This document shows positions 55,196 to 64,000 of a stretch of 64,000 nt of DNA, in pieces (the stretch's first letter is position 1; the number at the start of each line of letters is the position of its first letter). The stretch covers positions 1 to 64,000 of the forward strand of contig CABUNR010000002.1 of NCBI GenBank assembly GCA_902492995.1. The letters run 5' to 3'. Origin of the DNA: OMSK01 sp902492995. Its GTDB lineage: Bacteria > Bacillota_I > Bacilli_A > RF39 > UBA660. The notes below the pieces were generated by a model. It saw only the letters and a list, made by a program, of their open reading frames with translations. It did not search any database and was not told where the DNA came from. The translations under genes and the position numbers were made by a program.

Positions 55196-56278
55196 GTGAA
55201 AAAAATAATTATTTTAATTGTCGGTATAATACTAGTTATTCCAATAAATACAAAAGCAATTAAAACAAGTGCAACAAGTTCTATTTTAATGGATGTAAAT
55301 AGTAACAGAGTTTTATATAGTAATAATATTCATAATAGAAGGTCAGTTGCAAGTATATCAAAAATAATGACGGCAATTCTTGCAATAGAATCTGGAAAAT
55401 TAGATAAAAAAGTTATAATTGATGATTCAATTGATAAGGCATACGGTTCTGGAATATATATAAAAAAGGGTGAAGAATTAACATTAAGAGATTTAGTTTA
55501 TGGTCTTATGTTAAGAAGTGGTAATGATGCAGCACTTGCAATTGCAAATTATGTTAGTAAAGATACAGAAGAATTTGTAAAATTAATGAATAAAAAAGCT
55601 ATAGAATTAAAAATGATTAATACAGAATTTAATAATCCAAGTGGTTTAGATGAAGAAAAGGGAAATTATTCAACAGCATATGATATGGCTCTTTTAATGA
55701 GTTACGCATCCAAAAATAAAGAATTTCAAAAAATAACAAAAATAAAAAAATACACATTAAAAACCAATAAAAATACCTATATTTGGTATAACAAAAATAA
55801 ATTATTAAATTTATATAAATATACAACTGGAGGAAAAACAGGATATACTAAAATAGCAAAAAGGACTTTAGTAACAACTGCAAGCAAAAATAATATGGAT
55901 TTAGTTGTTGTAACTTTAAATGATGGAAATGATTGGAATGATCATAAAAATTTATTTGAATATGGATTTAATAAATATAAAAGTTACAAAATATTAGATA
56001 AAAATAATTTTAAAGTAAAAAATGACACATATTATAAAGAAAATAAATTATATATCAAAAAAGATTATTGTTATGTAATTGAACCTGGTGAAGAACAAAA
56101 CATTTTAATAAAAATAGAATTAAAGAAAAAAAGAAGTATCAAGAATAATATGAATGTTGGTAAAGCTATAATATATTTAGGGGATAAAAAAATACATGAA
56201 GAAAATATATATGTAAAATTAAAGGAAGAAAGAAAAGAAAAAAACTGGTTTAAAAAAATAATAGGTAATTTATGGTAA
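55196..56278 (+). CDS. D-alanyl-D-alanine carboxypeptidase (PBP5/DacF type)
   Basis: 360 aa starting at GTG. Signal peptide (1-21), S-x-x-K at Ser53-Lys56 (SISK), SGN in MLRSGNDAA and KTG in TTGGKTGYTK. C-terminal beta domain and a basic amphipathic tail (KNWFKKIIGNLW) for membrane attachment. It trims the terminal D-Ala of peptidoglycan stem peptides. It overlaps spmA, the same order as dacB-spmA-spmB in spore formers, which suggests the sporulation carboxypeptidase. Confidence 0.92.
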   Translation: MKKIIILIVGIILVIPINTKAIKTSATSSILMDVNSNRVLYSNNIHNRRSVASISKIMTAILAIESGKLDKKVIIDDSIDKAYGSGIYIKKGEELTLRDLVYGLMLRSGNDAALAIANYVSKDTEEFVKLMNKKAIELKMINTEFNNPSGLDEEKGNYSTAYDMALLMSYASKNKEFQKITKIKKYTLKTNKNTYIWYNKNKLLNLYKYTTGGKTGYTKIAKRTLVTTASKNNMDLVVVTLNDGNDWNDHKNLFEYGFNKYKSYKILDKNNFKVKNDTYYKENKLYIKKDYCYVIEPGEEQNILIKIELKKKRSIKNNMNVGKAIIYLGDKKIHEENIYVKLKEERKEKNWFKKIIGNLW

Positions 56279-56853
56279 ATAAAATATGGGCATTTTTTAT
56301 TATAGTTGGAATAATTACTTGTATAATAAATGGTGATATAGAACTATTAAATAAAGAAATTTTAAACTCATCAACAGATGCCTTAGATATGATTATAAAA
56401 ATTTTTCCTGTAATTGCGTTATGGCTTGGTATAATGAATATTGCAAAAGAATCAAAATTACTAGATAAATTATCCCATCTAATGCAACCACTTTTAAGAA
56501 AAATATTTAATGAAATACCTGAAAATCATGAATCATTAGGATATATATCATCAAATATAATAGCTAATATGGCAGGCCTTGGTAATGCCGCAACTCCATT
56601 TGGACTAAAAGCCATGAAGTCATTACAAACATTAAATAAAAATTCTAAAGTAGCAACAAATAGTATGGTAACATTTTTAGTTATAAATACAAGTGGAGTT
56701 ACTATAATACCAACAACTATAATATCACTTAGAATGATGCATAAAAGTGTTTCTCCAACCAGTATAGTATTACCATGTATTTTAGCAACCTTTTTATCTT
56801 TAATAGGCGGTATTATTGTAGATAGAATATTAAGAAGGTGTAAATATAAATAA
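56272..56853 (+). CDS. spmA: spore maturation protein A
   Basis: 193 aa, nucleoside-recognition (Gate) domain membrane protein with about five helices. NIAKESKLLDKLSHLMQPLLRKIFNEIP and NMAGLGNAATPFGLKAMKSLQ are SpmA motifs. With SpmB it is needed for spore core dehydration in Bacillus. Overlaps the carboxypeptidase gene by 7 bp. Confidence 0.9.
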   Translation: MVNKIWAFFIIVGIITCIINGDIELLNKEILNSSTDALDMIIKIFPVIALWLGIMNIAKESKLLDKLSHLMQPLLRKIFNEIPENHESLGYISSNIIANMAGLGNAATPFGLKAMKSLQTLNKNSKVATNSMVTFLVINTSGVTIIPTTIISLRMMHKSVSPTSIVLPCILATFLSLIGGIIVDRILRRCKYK

Positions 56854-57364
56854 TATATCAAATTATATCTTACCAATTATAGTACTCATAGTAATTATTC
56901 ATGGTACTTTAAAAAAAATAAATATTTATGATACATTTATAGATGGAGCAAAAGAAAGCTTTGATTTAATTTTTTCAATGTTTCCTTGTATGCTTGCAAT
57001 GATATTTTCTCTTAATATATTTATAAAAAGTGGAATTTTAAATAATCTGTTTGATTTATTAAAACCTATTTTATCATTAATAAATGTACCAAAAGAAACA
57101 TTCCCTATGATGATATTAAGACCAATTTCTGGAAGTACTTCCCTAGCTTACTTAAATGATATTATGAAAAACTATGGCCCTGATTCAAAAGCAGGAATTT
57201 TAGGAAGTGTTATACAAGGATCGACAGATACAACCTTTTATGTAATAACATTGTATTTTGGAAGTATAGGTATAACAAAAATAAAACATGCCCTTTGGGC
57301 AGGATTGATAGCTGATTTAATAGGTATAGTATCGGCTATTATAATTGTTAATATAATGTTTTAA
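56846..57364 (+). CDS. spmB: spore maturation protein B, non-AUG start
   Basis: The homologous region runs from about 56852 (NISNYILPIIVLIVIIHGTLKKINIYDTFIDGAKESF in parts) to PISGSTSLAYLNDIM, QGSTDTTFYV and LWAGLIADLIG. The first ATG is at 56978, which would delete the first 40 residues and a helix. No ATG, GTG or TTG lies in frame upstream; AUA at 56846 is 5 bases after AAGGTG and is the best candidate start (about 172 aa). A +1 shift from the end of spmA could also read into it. SpmB acts with SpmA in the spore membrane. Confidence 0.72.
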   Translation: MNNISNYILPIIVLIVIIHGTLKKINIYDTFIDGAKESFDLIFSMFPCMLAMIFSLNIFIKSGILNNLFDLLKPILSLINVPKETFPMMILRPISGSTSLAYLNDIMKNYGPDSKAGILGSVIQGSTDTTFYVITLYFGSIGITKIKHALWAGLIADLIGIVSAIIIVNIMF

Positions 57365-57462
57365 AAAATATATAAATAAAATATATTTTTTTTATACGAA
57401 CTAATTTATCAGGTTGAAATAATTAAATAATTATATTATAATTAACTAGCCAAGGTGATAAT

Positions 57463-58656
57463 ATGAAGTTTGATTTAAGAAGTTTTTTTATCTCAATAAG
57501 TATATTATTTTTAAGCTTTATGATTGGTTTATATGGTGCTAGATTTATATATTATTATAAAAGTGAAAACAAACAAGAAAGTACAAATTATAATATATAT
57601 GAGTATTATATAGAAAAAGAAAGTATAGCTAAAAATAATTTAATAGAAGAAAATAAAAATTATTATTTTTATAAAAATAATCAAAATAATTATTTATACT
57701 ATAGTGGACTTTTATATAGAATACTATATATAAATGAAAACTTTCTTTATGTAATAACAGATGAAAGTATTACTAATTTAAAATATGGAGAAAATGAGTC
57801 TTATAATACTTCAAATGTAAAAAAATGGTTAGGAGAAGTATACTTAAAAAATATAAATGATAAATACTTAAAAAATAAAGAAGTAAGTTTATTAGATATT
57901 GAAACATTTAATAAAATAGGAAAAGAAAAAAGTAATATTTTAAATAATGATTTTTGGGCGTTAAAAGATAATAAAGCATTAGTAATAACAGAGGATGGAA
58001 AAATAACAAAAACAAATAACTATAGTGATTTTTTATCAGTTAGACCAGTTATAAAGTTAGATTCTAATAGTATTATAGTTAGTGGAACAGGTACAAAAAC
58101 AAACCCAATTATAATAGAAAAAAGAACCAAAAAAACATTAAATGATTTATATGTTGGTGAATATATAAACTATAAGAATAATAAATATAGGATAATAGAA
58201 AAAAATAATGATTATGTAAAGGTATTAAGTTTAAATAAATTAAAAGAGCAAAAAATATTTTCAAATTATACAAATGACTATAATTTAAAATATAAAAATA
58301 ATTTAGCAACTTACTTAAATAAAACGTATATAAAAAACTTTAATGAAAAAGATTTAGTAAAAATAAATTATTATATAGGTGAATATAATTTAGATTATGA
58401 AGAAACATTAAAAGAAAAAGTAAATACATATATTGGTTTATTAAAAATAGGAGATTATTTTATAAATAATATCAAAAATAGTTATACGCTAACTAAAAAT
58501 AAAAATGGTATTTATATGATAAATGAAAAAGGATTACTTTATATAGAAGATATAGATAAAAAATTAGATGTATATCCAGTACTTGCTTTTAATAAAAATA
58601 AAAATATTATAAGTGGTAATGGATTAATAAATAATCCTTATGTAGTAGGTGAATAA
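57463..58656 (+). CDS. membrane-anchored extracellular protein, DUF6273-like
   Basis: 397 aa. N-terminal membrane segment (9-30), then an extracellular region with two related domains, each ending in a G-x-G-x-x-x-N-P-x-x-x motif (SGTGTKTNPIIIE at about 215 and SGNGLINNPYVVG at the end). The domain is related to that of 31001-32104. Rich in Asn, Tyr and Lys. Role unknown. Its stop abuts the next ATG. Confidence 0.68.
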   Translation: MKFDLRSFFISISILFLSFMIGLYGARFIYYYKSENKQESTNYNIYEYYIEKESIAKNNLIEENKNYYFYKNNQNNYLYYSGLLYRILYINENFLYVITDESITNLKYGENESYNTSNVKKWLGEVYLKNINDKYLKNKEVSLLDIETFNKIGKEKSNILNNDFWALKDNKALVITEDGKITKTNNYSDFLSVRPVIKLDSNSIIVSGTGTKTNPIIIEKRTKKTLNDLYVGEYINYKNNKYRIIEKNNDYVKVLSLNKLKEQKIFSNYTNDYNLKYKNNLATYLNKTYIKNFNEKDLVKINYYIGEYNLDYEETLKEKVNTYIGLLKIGDYFINNIKNSYTLTKNKNGIYMINEKGLLYIEDIDKKLDVYPVLAFNKNKNIISGNGLINNPYVVGE

Positions 58657-59682
58657 ATGAAAAGACGAAGAATAAAAAAATGGATAATAATATTGTTTAT
58701 AATTCTTGATATTGGAGCTATTTCATGTCTATTACTAGCATATGGCCCAAATAAGAAATTTAAAAACTTTTTAATAACAACAGCCATGTCTACAATGAAT
58801 CACAAATATTTAGCGCGTACTATATATACAGAAAAAACAATAAATAACGTACTAAAAGAAAATAAATTGGAAGAAATAGATGAAGAAATAGATGTAGATG
58901 CAATAGAAATAGGAACATATAAAACAAAAAATTATGAATCAAAAGAAGAAGAGCAAATATTAAAAAAAGATAAAAATAATGAATTATATAAAATAATAAA
59001 AGAAGAAAAAAAAGATAAAACATATTATATTGCTGTTATATATGATCCATCAAGAATAAGCCTTGAAGAGGCAGAAAATAAAGGAGTAGTTGGACAAACT
59101 ATAAAAGAGATAGCTAACTCAAATAATGCATATCTAGCTATAAATGCAAGTGGATTTGTAGATACTGGTGGAAATGGAAATGGTGCATCTGCAACAGGAG
59201 TTGTAATAAAAGATTCAAAAGTAGTATGGAATGGTAAACCAAATAGATGGGGTGGAGGCCTAATTGGCTTTAATAAAGATCATAAATTAGTTTTAACAAA
59301 AGAAAGCGCTAGTAAAGCAATAGAAAAAGGATTAGTAGATGCTGTTACCTTTGGTCCATTTTTAATGATAAATGGTGAAGAAGCAAAAGTGTTTGGAAAT
59401 GGAGGATCTGGTGTTCATCCAAGAACTATAATTGCTCAAAGACAAGATGGAATAGTTTTATTTATAGTAATAGATGGAAATGGTAATAAAACAGGATATC
59501 GTGGTGGTGCAGATTATAAAGAAATGATCGAACTTTTAAAAAAATACAAAGCATATAATGCGGCAAATTTAGATGGAGGAGCATCTAGTATACTAATAGA
59601 AAAAAATAAAATTGTTAATAATCCAGTTGGTTATGGAGCAACAGGAGAAAGAAGGCATCCTAATGCATGGGTATTAAAATGA
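58657..59682 (+). CDS. phosphodiester glycosidase (NAGPA) family protein
   Basis: 341 aa. N-terminal membrane helix (8-30), linker, and a NAGPA-type domain (about 120-341): YIAVIYDPSRISL, AINASGFVDTGGNGNG, GVHPRTIIAQRQDGIVLFIVIDG and NAANLDGGASSILIEK. Related proteins act on cell-surface polysaccharides or glycolipids. Outside-facing and membrane anchored. Confidence 0.87.
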   Translation: MKRRRIKKWIIILFIILDIGAISCLLLAYGPNKKFKNFLITTAMSTMNHKYLARTIYTEKTINNVLKENKLEEIDEEIDVDAIEIGTYKTKNYESKEEEQILKKDKNNELYKIIKEEKKDKTYYIAVIYDPSRISLEEAENKGVVGQTIKEIANSNNAYLAINASGFVDTGGNGNGASATGVVIKDSKVVWNGKPNRWGGGLIGFNKDHKLVLTKESASKAIEKGLVDAVTFGPFLMINGEEAKVFGNGGSGVHPRTIIAQRQDGIVLFIVIDGNGNKTGYRGGADYKEMIELLKKYKAYNAANLDGGASSILIEKNKIVNNPVGYGATGERRHPNAWVLK

Positions 59683-59754
59683 TAAAAATAAAAGAAAAAT
59701 CTTTTATTTTTTTTAAAATTATTATATACTAGAATAAAATAGGAGGGGATTAAA

Positions 59755-61347
59755 GTGGTACTTAGAAAACCATATAAATTTCTTATAAAGCATTTTAGAA
59801 TGATACATTTAATTCTTGCAATATTAAGTGGTTATTTACTTACTAAAACAAATAGAACACTAAGTTTTTTTAATGATTATTTAAATAATAATGAAACATT
59901 AATAGGAAATGGTACAGCTAGTGAATATTTTAGCGGTTTAATGACTTTATTTATAGTAATAATTTTAATTGGTATAATTATAATTACGGTTATTATGAAA
60001 ATGAAAGATAAACCTATAACTTTCTATATTATAACTTTAGTTGCATATATTTTTATTGGAGTAATATATGCATATGATAGTTCATTAATAAAACAACTTG
60101 AATTAAAAGTACTTGATATAAGAACAATTAAATTAGCTAGTGATTTAACACTGATTTGTTTTTTGGTTCAAACGTTTTCAACTATTATTTTATCTGTAAG
60201 AGCAGTAGGATTTGATTTAAAGAAATTTAATTTTGATAAAGATTTTGAATTAGAAATAGATGAAAAAGATAATGAAGAATTTGAATTTGATGTTTCTATA
60301 GATAAAAATAAAATAAAAAGAAATACAAAAAAAAGTATAAGAAATTTAAAATATGCTTATCATGAAAATAAATTTATTGTTAATATAGCTATAGTAGTTT
60401 TTATAGTTTTAATAGGTGGTATTATTTATTTGAATAAAGAAGTATATAATAAAATTTATAAAAAAGGTGAAATAGTTACTACAACACAATTTTCATATTT
60501 ATTAAAAGATAGTTTTTTAGTAAATACTGATTATAGAAATAATAAGATAACAGATAATTATATTGTTGTTGTAAGATTAAAAATCAAAAATAACTTAAAA
60601 GATACTATTAACTTAGAAACTGCAAGAGTTTTACTTCATATTGGTAAAGTTACATATAATCCAACAACAAAATATAAAGATAATTTAATTGATTTAGGAA
60701 CAGATATATCAAATAAAAAGTTAAAAAAAGATTTTGAAGAATATATAATAGCATTTGAAATACCAAAAAAAGATATTAATAAAAAAATGACAATCAGTTA
60801 TACAGATTTATCAAATAAAGTTTATACAACTAAACTAGATAATATTAAATTTGAAAATGGAACAAATGTGTCATCAAAACTAAATGAATATATAACTTTA
60901 AATAATGATATAATTAAAAATGTCAAATTTGAAATAACAGATTATAAAATAGATGACAAAGTAAAATCTACATACACATTTTGTGAAACAAAAGATAATT
61001 GTTATGAGTCATATGAGTATATTGTTCCAAGTTTAACAGATAATTATGAAAAAGCAATATTAAGACTAGATGGTGATATAGATTTTAATAAACAAACTAT
61101 TAAAAACTTTAATGATTTATCCGATTTTATAGAAAACTATGGTAGTATAACATATAAAATAACAGATTCAAAAACAAAAAAACAAGAAGTTAAACAAATG
61201 AATACCAAGATAAAAGAAGTACTACCACAAAAAAGTGATGAATTAGGTACATATTATTTTGAAGTCTATAAAGAGATTAAAAATGCTGATGAAATAACTC
61301 TAGTTTTAAATATTAGAGGAAACATATATGAATACAAATTAAAATGA
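59755..61347 (+). CDS. multi-domain membrane protein of unknown function
   Basis: 530 aa, GTG start after AGGAGGGG. Four N-terminal helices (to about 155), an acidic cytoplasmic segment (165-205), another helix (about 210-228), and an extracellular C-terminal region with two Ig-like beta stretches (VNTDYRNNKITDNYIVVVRLKIKNNLKDTINLETARVLLHIG). The plan recalls exported-protein accessory subunits, but I do not recognise it. A terminator (61346-61367) follows. Confidence 0.65.
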   Translation: MVLRKPYKFLIKHFRMIHLILAILSGYLLTKTNRTLSFFNDYLNNNETLIGNGTASEYFSGLMTLFIVIILIGIIIITVIMKMKDKPITFYIITLVAYIFIGVIYAYDSSLIKQLELKVLDIRTIKLASDLTLICFLVQTFSTIILSVRAVGFDLKKFNFDKDFELEIDEKDNEEFEFDVSIDKNKIKRNTKKSIRNLKYAYHENKFIVNIAIVVFIVLIGGIIYLNKEVYNKIYKKGEIVTTTQFSYLLKDSFLVNTDYRNNKITDNYIVVVRLKIKNNLKDTINLETARVLLHIGKVTYNPTTKYKDNLIDLGTDISNKKLKKDFEEYIIAFEIPKKDINKKMTISYTDLSNKVYTTKLDNIKFENGTNVSSKLNEYITLNNDIIKNVKFEITDYKIDDKVKSTYTFCETKDNCYESYEYIVPSLTDNYEKAILRLDGDIDFNKQTIKNFNDLSDFIENYGSITYKITDSKTKKQEVKQMNTKIKEVLPQKSDELGTYYFEVYKEIKNADEITLVLNIRGNIYEYKLK

Positions 61348-61367
61348 CAAAAATTTGTCGTTTTTTT
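61346..61367 (+). terminator. hairpin terminator
   Basis: GACAAA/TTTGTC followed by G and T7, overlapping the stop of the 530-aa gene. Confidence 0.8.
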
Positions 61368-61433
61368 GTTTTAATTTGATTATTAGTAATTTTTTATGAT
61401 ATACTTTATGTAGCGATATTAGGAGGAATTAGT

Positions 61434-64000
61434 ATGAAAAAAATGAAATCAATAATATTAATATTACTAATTTCTTTTATTTTTATAGATAAAGAGAAAG
61501 CCTTTTATACTGCACAAGCAGGTACATCATGGAATAATGGTGGAGCAGGGTGCTCTGGATATAACTGTTATTCAAATATCAATAATGAAAAATTAATATT
61601 ACAAGCAAGATTATATTACATAGATAATGCATCATTCACCCAAGTTGGAGAGACTTATTATTTTGCTAATAGTGCTGCAAGTAATTATTTAAAAGAAAAT
61701 AGAATAAATAATATATATATTTCTTCATTTGACAGTTCTTCAGATTATGAGAAAGCATATAATAATTTAAAAAATTACTTTAATAATAGCGAAAATGCAA
61801 AAAATTATTTAAAAAAAGTAACTGGTACTCAAAATTATGAAGAAGTATTAACTAAAATTAGTGATAATAATAAAGGTTATAGAATTATGGTTGAACCAGC
61901 TCAGATCTATGGTAATCCAAGTTTTATGAATGGAAATATTGCACTTATGACACCAAAAGGACTTGCAGCAGAACAAATAAAAACTGGAACAAATTGTAGT
62001 GAATGTAATAAAAAAGCTCAACAATTATATATGAGTACAAGTGAACTAGGAATAAGAGTAAATAATGACAAAAAACAAAATCCTAAGGATTACTGTGCAT
62101 ATATAGATACAGCTAAAATAGCAGATATAAAAATAGGATGTGGATATAACTTAATAAATATAAGTAAATATATAAATGTCAAATGCTATAAAACGAGCGT
62201 TAATGGAACAGATGTAAAATGCACAAATTATGATGAAAATAATGGCGGAACATATGAAGAAGTGTATACTGAAAATTCCAGTTGTACAAATCAAGCAGAT
62301 GCAGATAGATATAAATCATATGGAAAAAAATATAGTGAAAATGGAACATGCAAAATATATTGTAAAGAAACAGGAAGTATAAGTTTACCAGGAAATGTAT
62401 TAGCACCAGTAAAAAGAGGTTCTTATTTTGCGTGGCCAACAAAAAATTCAGATAAAGCAGGGCTTTATAAATTAACAATGACAACAAATTTAAAATGTAA
62501 AATAGTAGATACAGGAGGATCTACAACTCAAACAGCATCAGCATTTACAAGACAATGCCAAAGCAAATATACATCATATAATGATGATTGTAGGGCAACT
62601 GCAGTAACATCTAAAGTATGTCCAGAAGGAACTAAGCTTTGGAATGATGGAAAATGCTATGTTATGAAAAATTCTAGTAATAGAACGCCAAGAACTAAAG
62701 AAGATCAATATGCTAATAAAATTTGTGATAGTACTAAAGGTTATGTGGAATATAGTGGTGGCTGTAGAAAAATAACATCATATAGCTATTCGTGCGGTAG
62801 GAATCAAACATTTCAAGGAAGGTATACTGGTACAATACCTGAGGGAGAACAAGTTTGCTGTCCAAGTGGATATGAACTAAATATTTATGAAACAACAAGG
62901 GCACACGCATGTAGAAAAAAGGCAAGTGTTGTTACAGGACATTCGTGCCCAGCAGGTGGAAATCTAAGCCCCGATAAGTCATATTGCGAAAAAAGTAAAA
63001 CCTATTATTGCCCAAATGGTGGTACTTTAAATGGTACAACTTGTGTAAAAACTAATCAAAATCAAAAAATTAAAGGTTGGACTTGTAAAATAGCACTTAG
63101 AAAATATAAATGTACTCAAGCAGCAAAATATGGATGTGAAAGTGGATGGGATTCAGTTGGTTCGTCATGCAGAAGAGAATCAACAACAGATACAAAACTT
63201 GATTGGGTTTATTCTCCACCAACTACAGCAAAAGCGACACCAAATTATGCGTATAGTGGTAAAACAGCATGTCCAACTGGATATTATGATAATGGCTCAA
63301 ATTGTAAAAAAACAATTGATATAGCTCCTACATGTGATGGAAATGGAACACTTGATTGGGTAGGTGGAAAAAAAGTATGTGCAACATGCCCATCAGGTTA
63401 TACATATATTGGTAATGGAATATGTAGAGAAAATAATTCTAAATCAGAAGTATGTCCATGGGATGATAAAAAAGAATATGTTTTAATAAATGGTGAATGC
63501 CATCATAGAACATCACAAACAAATTATACTTATTCTTGTAAAAATGATGAATATACAATAAGTTCTAATGAAAGAAGTTGTACTAAAAATTGTAATATAA
63601 CTCCATTAAAAAATAGTGTTAATGAAATTTTAAAAAAAGAAGAAACCGGTATTACATTAACTGGTGGAACAAATCAAAAAATAACAAATGAAACTTTAGA
63701 TTCTGAGATTATTGATAAAAACTATAATGAAAATGATTTAACTTATAATAAAAAAACTTCATTTTATATAAAAAGCAATAGAAACAGATATTATAATAAA
63801 TTAACAGAACAAGTATTAAGTGAAAAAGTGAATTCAATTAATATTTTTGATAGACAACAAGGCGTTATATCAACATGGAAAAAAGATATAATAACAGAAA
63901 ATAATTTAATAAAACATTATAATTTAGAATTAAAAATAACTAATTTTGGACTAAATAACCAATTTGGCTCTAAAATAACAAATTATGTATGTCATTATAC
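61434..64000 (+). CDS. large cysteine-rich secreted protein (3' end beyond window)
   Basis: Open from the ATG at 61434 (AGGAGG nine bases upstream) to the window end, at least 855 codons with no stop. An N-terminal signal peptide (KKMKSIILILLISFIFI) is followed by a domain beginning TSWNNGGAGCSGYNCYSN. Residues about 220-720 hold many cysteines in irregular CPxGY/CPSGY-like modules (CPEGT, CCPSGYE, CPAGGN, CPNGGT, CPTGYY, CPSGYTY), reminiscent of growth-factor-receptor-like repeats. A Cys-poor segment follows. It is probably a disulfide-bonded surface or secreted protein. The family is unknown to me. Confidence 0.8.
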   Translation, partial: MKKMKSIILILLISFIFIDKEKAFYTAQAGTSWNNGGAGCSGYNCYSNINNEKLILQARLYYIDNASFTQVGETYYFANSAASNYLKENRINNIYISSFDSSSDYEKAYNNLKNYFNNSENAKNYLKKVTGTQNYEEVLTKISDNNKGYRIMVEPAQIYGNPSFMNGNIALMTPKGLAAEQIKTGTNCSECNKKAQQLYMSTSELGIRVNNDKKQNPKDYCAYIDTAKIADIKIGCGYNLINISKYINVKCYKTSVNGTDVKCTNYDENNGGTYEEVYTENSSCTNQADADRYKSYGKKYSENGTCKIYCKETGSISLPGNVLAPVKRGSYFAWPTKNSDKAGLYKLTMTTNLKCKIVDTGGSTTQTASAFTRQCQSKYTSYNDDCRATAVTSKVCPEGTKLWNDGKCYVMKNSSNRTPRTKEDQYANKICDSTKGYVEYSGGCRKITSYSYSCGRNQTFQGRYTGTIPEGEQVCCPSGYELNIYETTRAHACRKKASVVTGHSCPAGGNLSPDKSYCEKSKTYYCPNGGTLNGTTCVKTNQNQKIKGWTCKIALRKYKCTQAAKYGCESGWDSVGSSCRRESTTDTKLDWVYSPPTTAKATPNYAYSGKTACPTGYYDNGSNCKKTIDIAPTCDGNGTLDWVGGKKVCATCPSGYTYIGNGICRENNSKSEVCPWDDKKEYVLINGECHHRTSQTNYTYSCKNDEYTISSNERSCTKNCNITPLKNSVNEILKKEETGITLTGGTNQKITNETLDSEIIDKNYNENDLTYNKKTSFYIKSNRNRYYNKLTEQVLSEKVNSINIFDRQQGVISTWKKDIITENNLIKHYNLELKITNFGLNNQFGSKITNYVCHY

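Overview
The window is a very AT-rich, standard-code (TGA is used as stop, TGG as Trp) chromosome segment of a low-GC Gram-positive bacterium. The core genes (LigA, pyruvate formate-lyase and its activase, UppP, a DUF368 lipid carrier translocase, CCA-encoding tRNAs, spore-maturation SpmA/SpmB, a CotY/CotZ-like coat protein, a YutH-like coat kinase and a SpoIID-domain protein) suggest a fermentative, probably spore-forming or formerly spore-forming gut Bacillota, perhaps Bacilli/Erysipelotrichia-like. Lineage is inferred; no marker gene fixes it.

Region 1 (1 to about 13.4 kb) is the most unusual part. It is a one-directional series of unrelated accessory genes (membrane XRE regulators, VanZ-like protein, MgtA-type ATPase, Hsp20, YoaP-like GNAT plus SPL-like radical SAM protein, small membrane/lipoproteins, a hydroxyacyl-CoA dehydrogenase, an AbrB-ABC exporter unit). 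Nearly every unit has its own extended -10 promoter and ends in a dispersed repeat whose core is ATTAAGATATT. In its full form the repeat is an imperfect palindrome of about 75 bp that encloses a rho-independent terminator; its arms differ between copies but still pair within a copy. I count 11 exact cores and two one-mismatch cores, all on the gene strand, and saw none after 13.4 kb. One unit (XRE gene plus 62 bp upstream) is present twice with perfect identity, the identity stopping at the repeat. This looks like an integron-like or other cassette array whose recombinase is not obvious. A second repeat type flanks mgtA, and a promoter-bearing structured RNA-like element flanks the dehydrogenase gene.

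Region 2 (about 13.4-20.8 kb) is an integrative mobilizable element: wHTH protein, excisionase, tyrosine integrase and a MobV relaxase gene split by a complete IS21-family element (16408-18547, 5-bp target duplication AGAAG), followed by a structured 3' region and a zinc-ribbon/PD-(D/E)xK-like nuclease gene.

Region 3 (20.8-30.5 kb) has a WYL-type regulator, a SIS-domain protein and a HAM1-like NTPase, oligoendopeptidase F, a minus-strand ABC transporter operon, and small core genes (NifU-like, S1 domain). Five tRNA genes (Val, Thr, Tyr, Gln, Lys) follow.

Region 4 (31-47 kb) carries envelope and core functions: two related secreted proteins (31.0 and 57.5 kb), DUF368, CotZ-like, patatin, LigA, a (PTVEE)n repeat protein, PflB/PflA, UppP, lipoproteins and a SpoIID-CHAP fusion whose CHAP cysteine is serine.

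Region 5 (47.3-55.1 kb) is an NAD salvage operon: a duplicated N-domain gene, nicotinamidase, nicotinate phosphoribosyltransferase, Nudix, NadE, Prs and NadD, preceded by palindromic TGTTA-N-TAACA operators and followed by an NrtR-type Nudix-wHTH regulator. Region 6 (55.2-64 kb) has a D-Ala-D-Ala carboxypeptidase, spmA/spmB (spmB lacks a normal start codon), secreted proteins, and a very cysteine-rich secreted protein that runs off the window.
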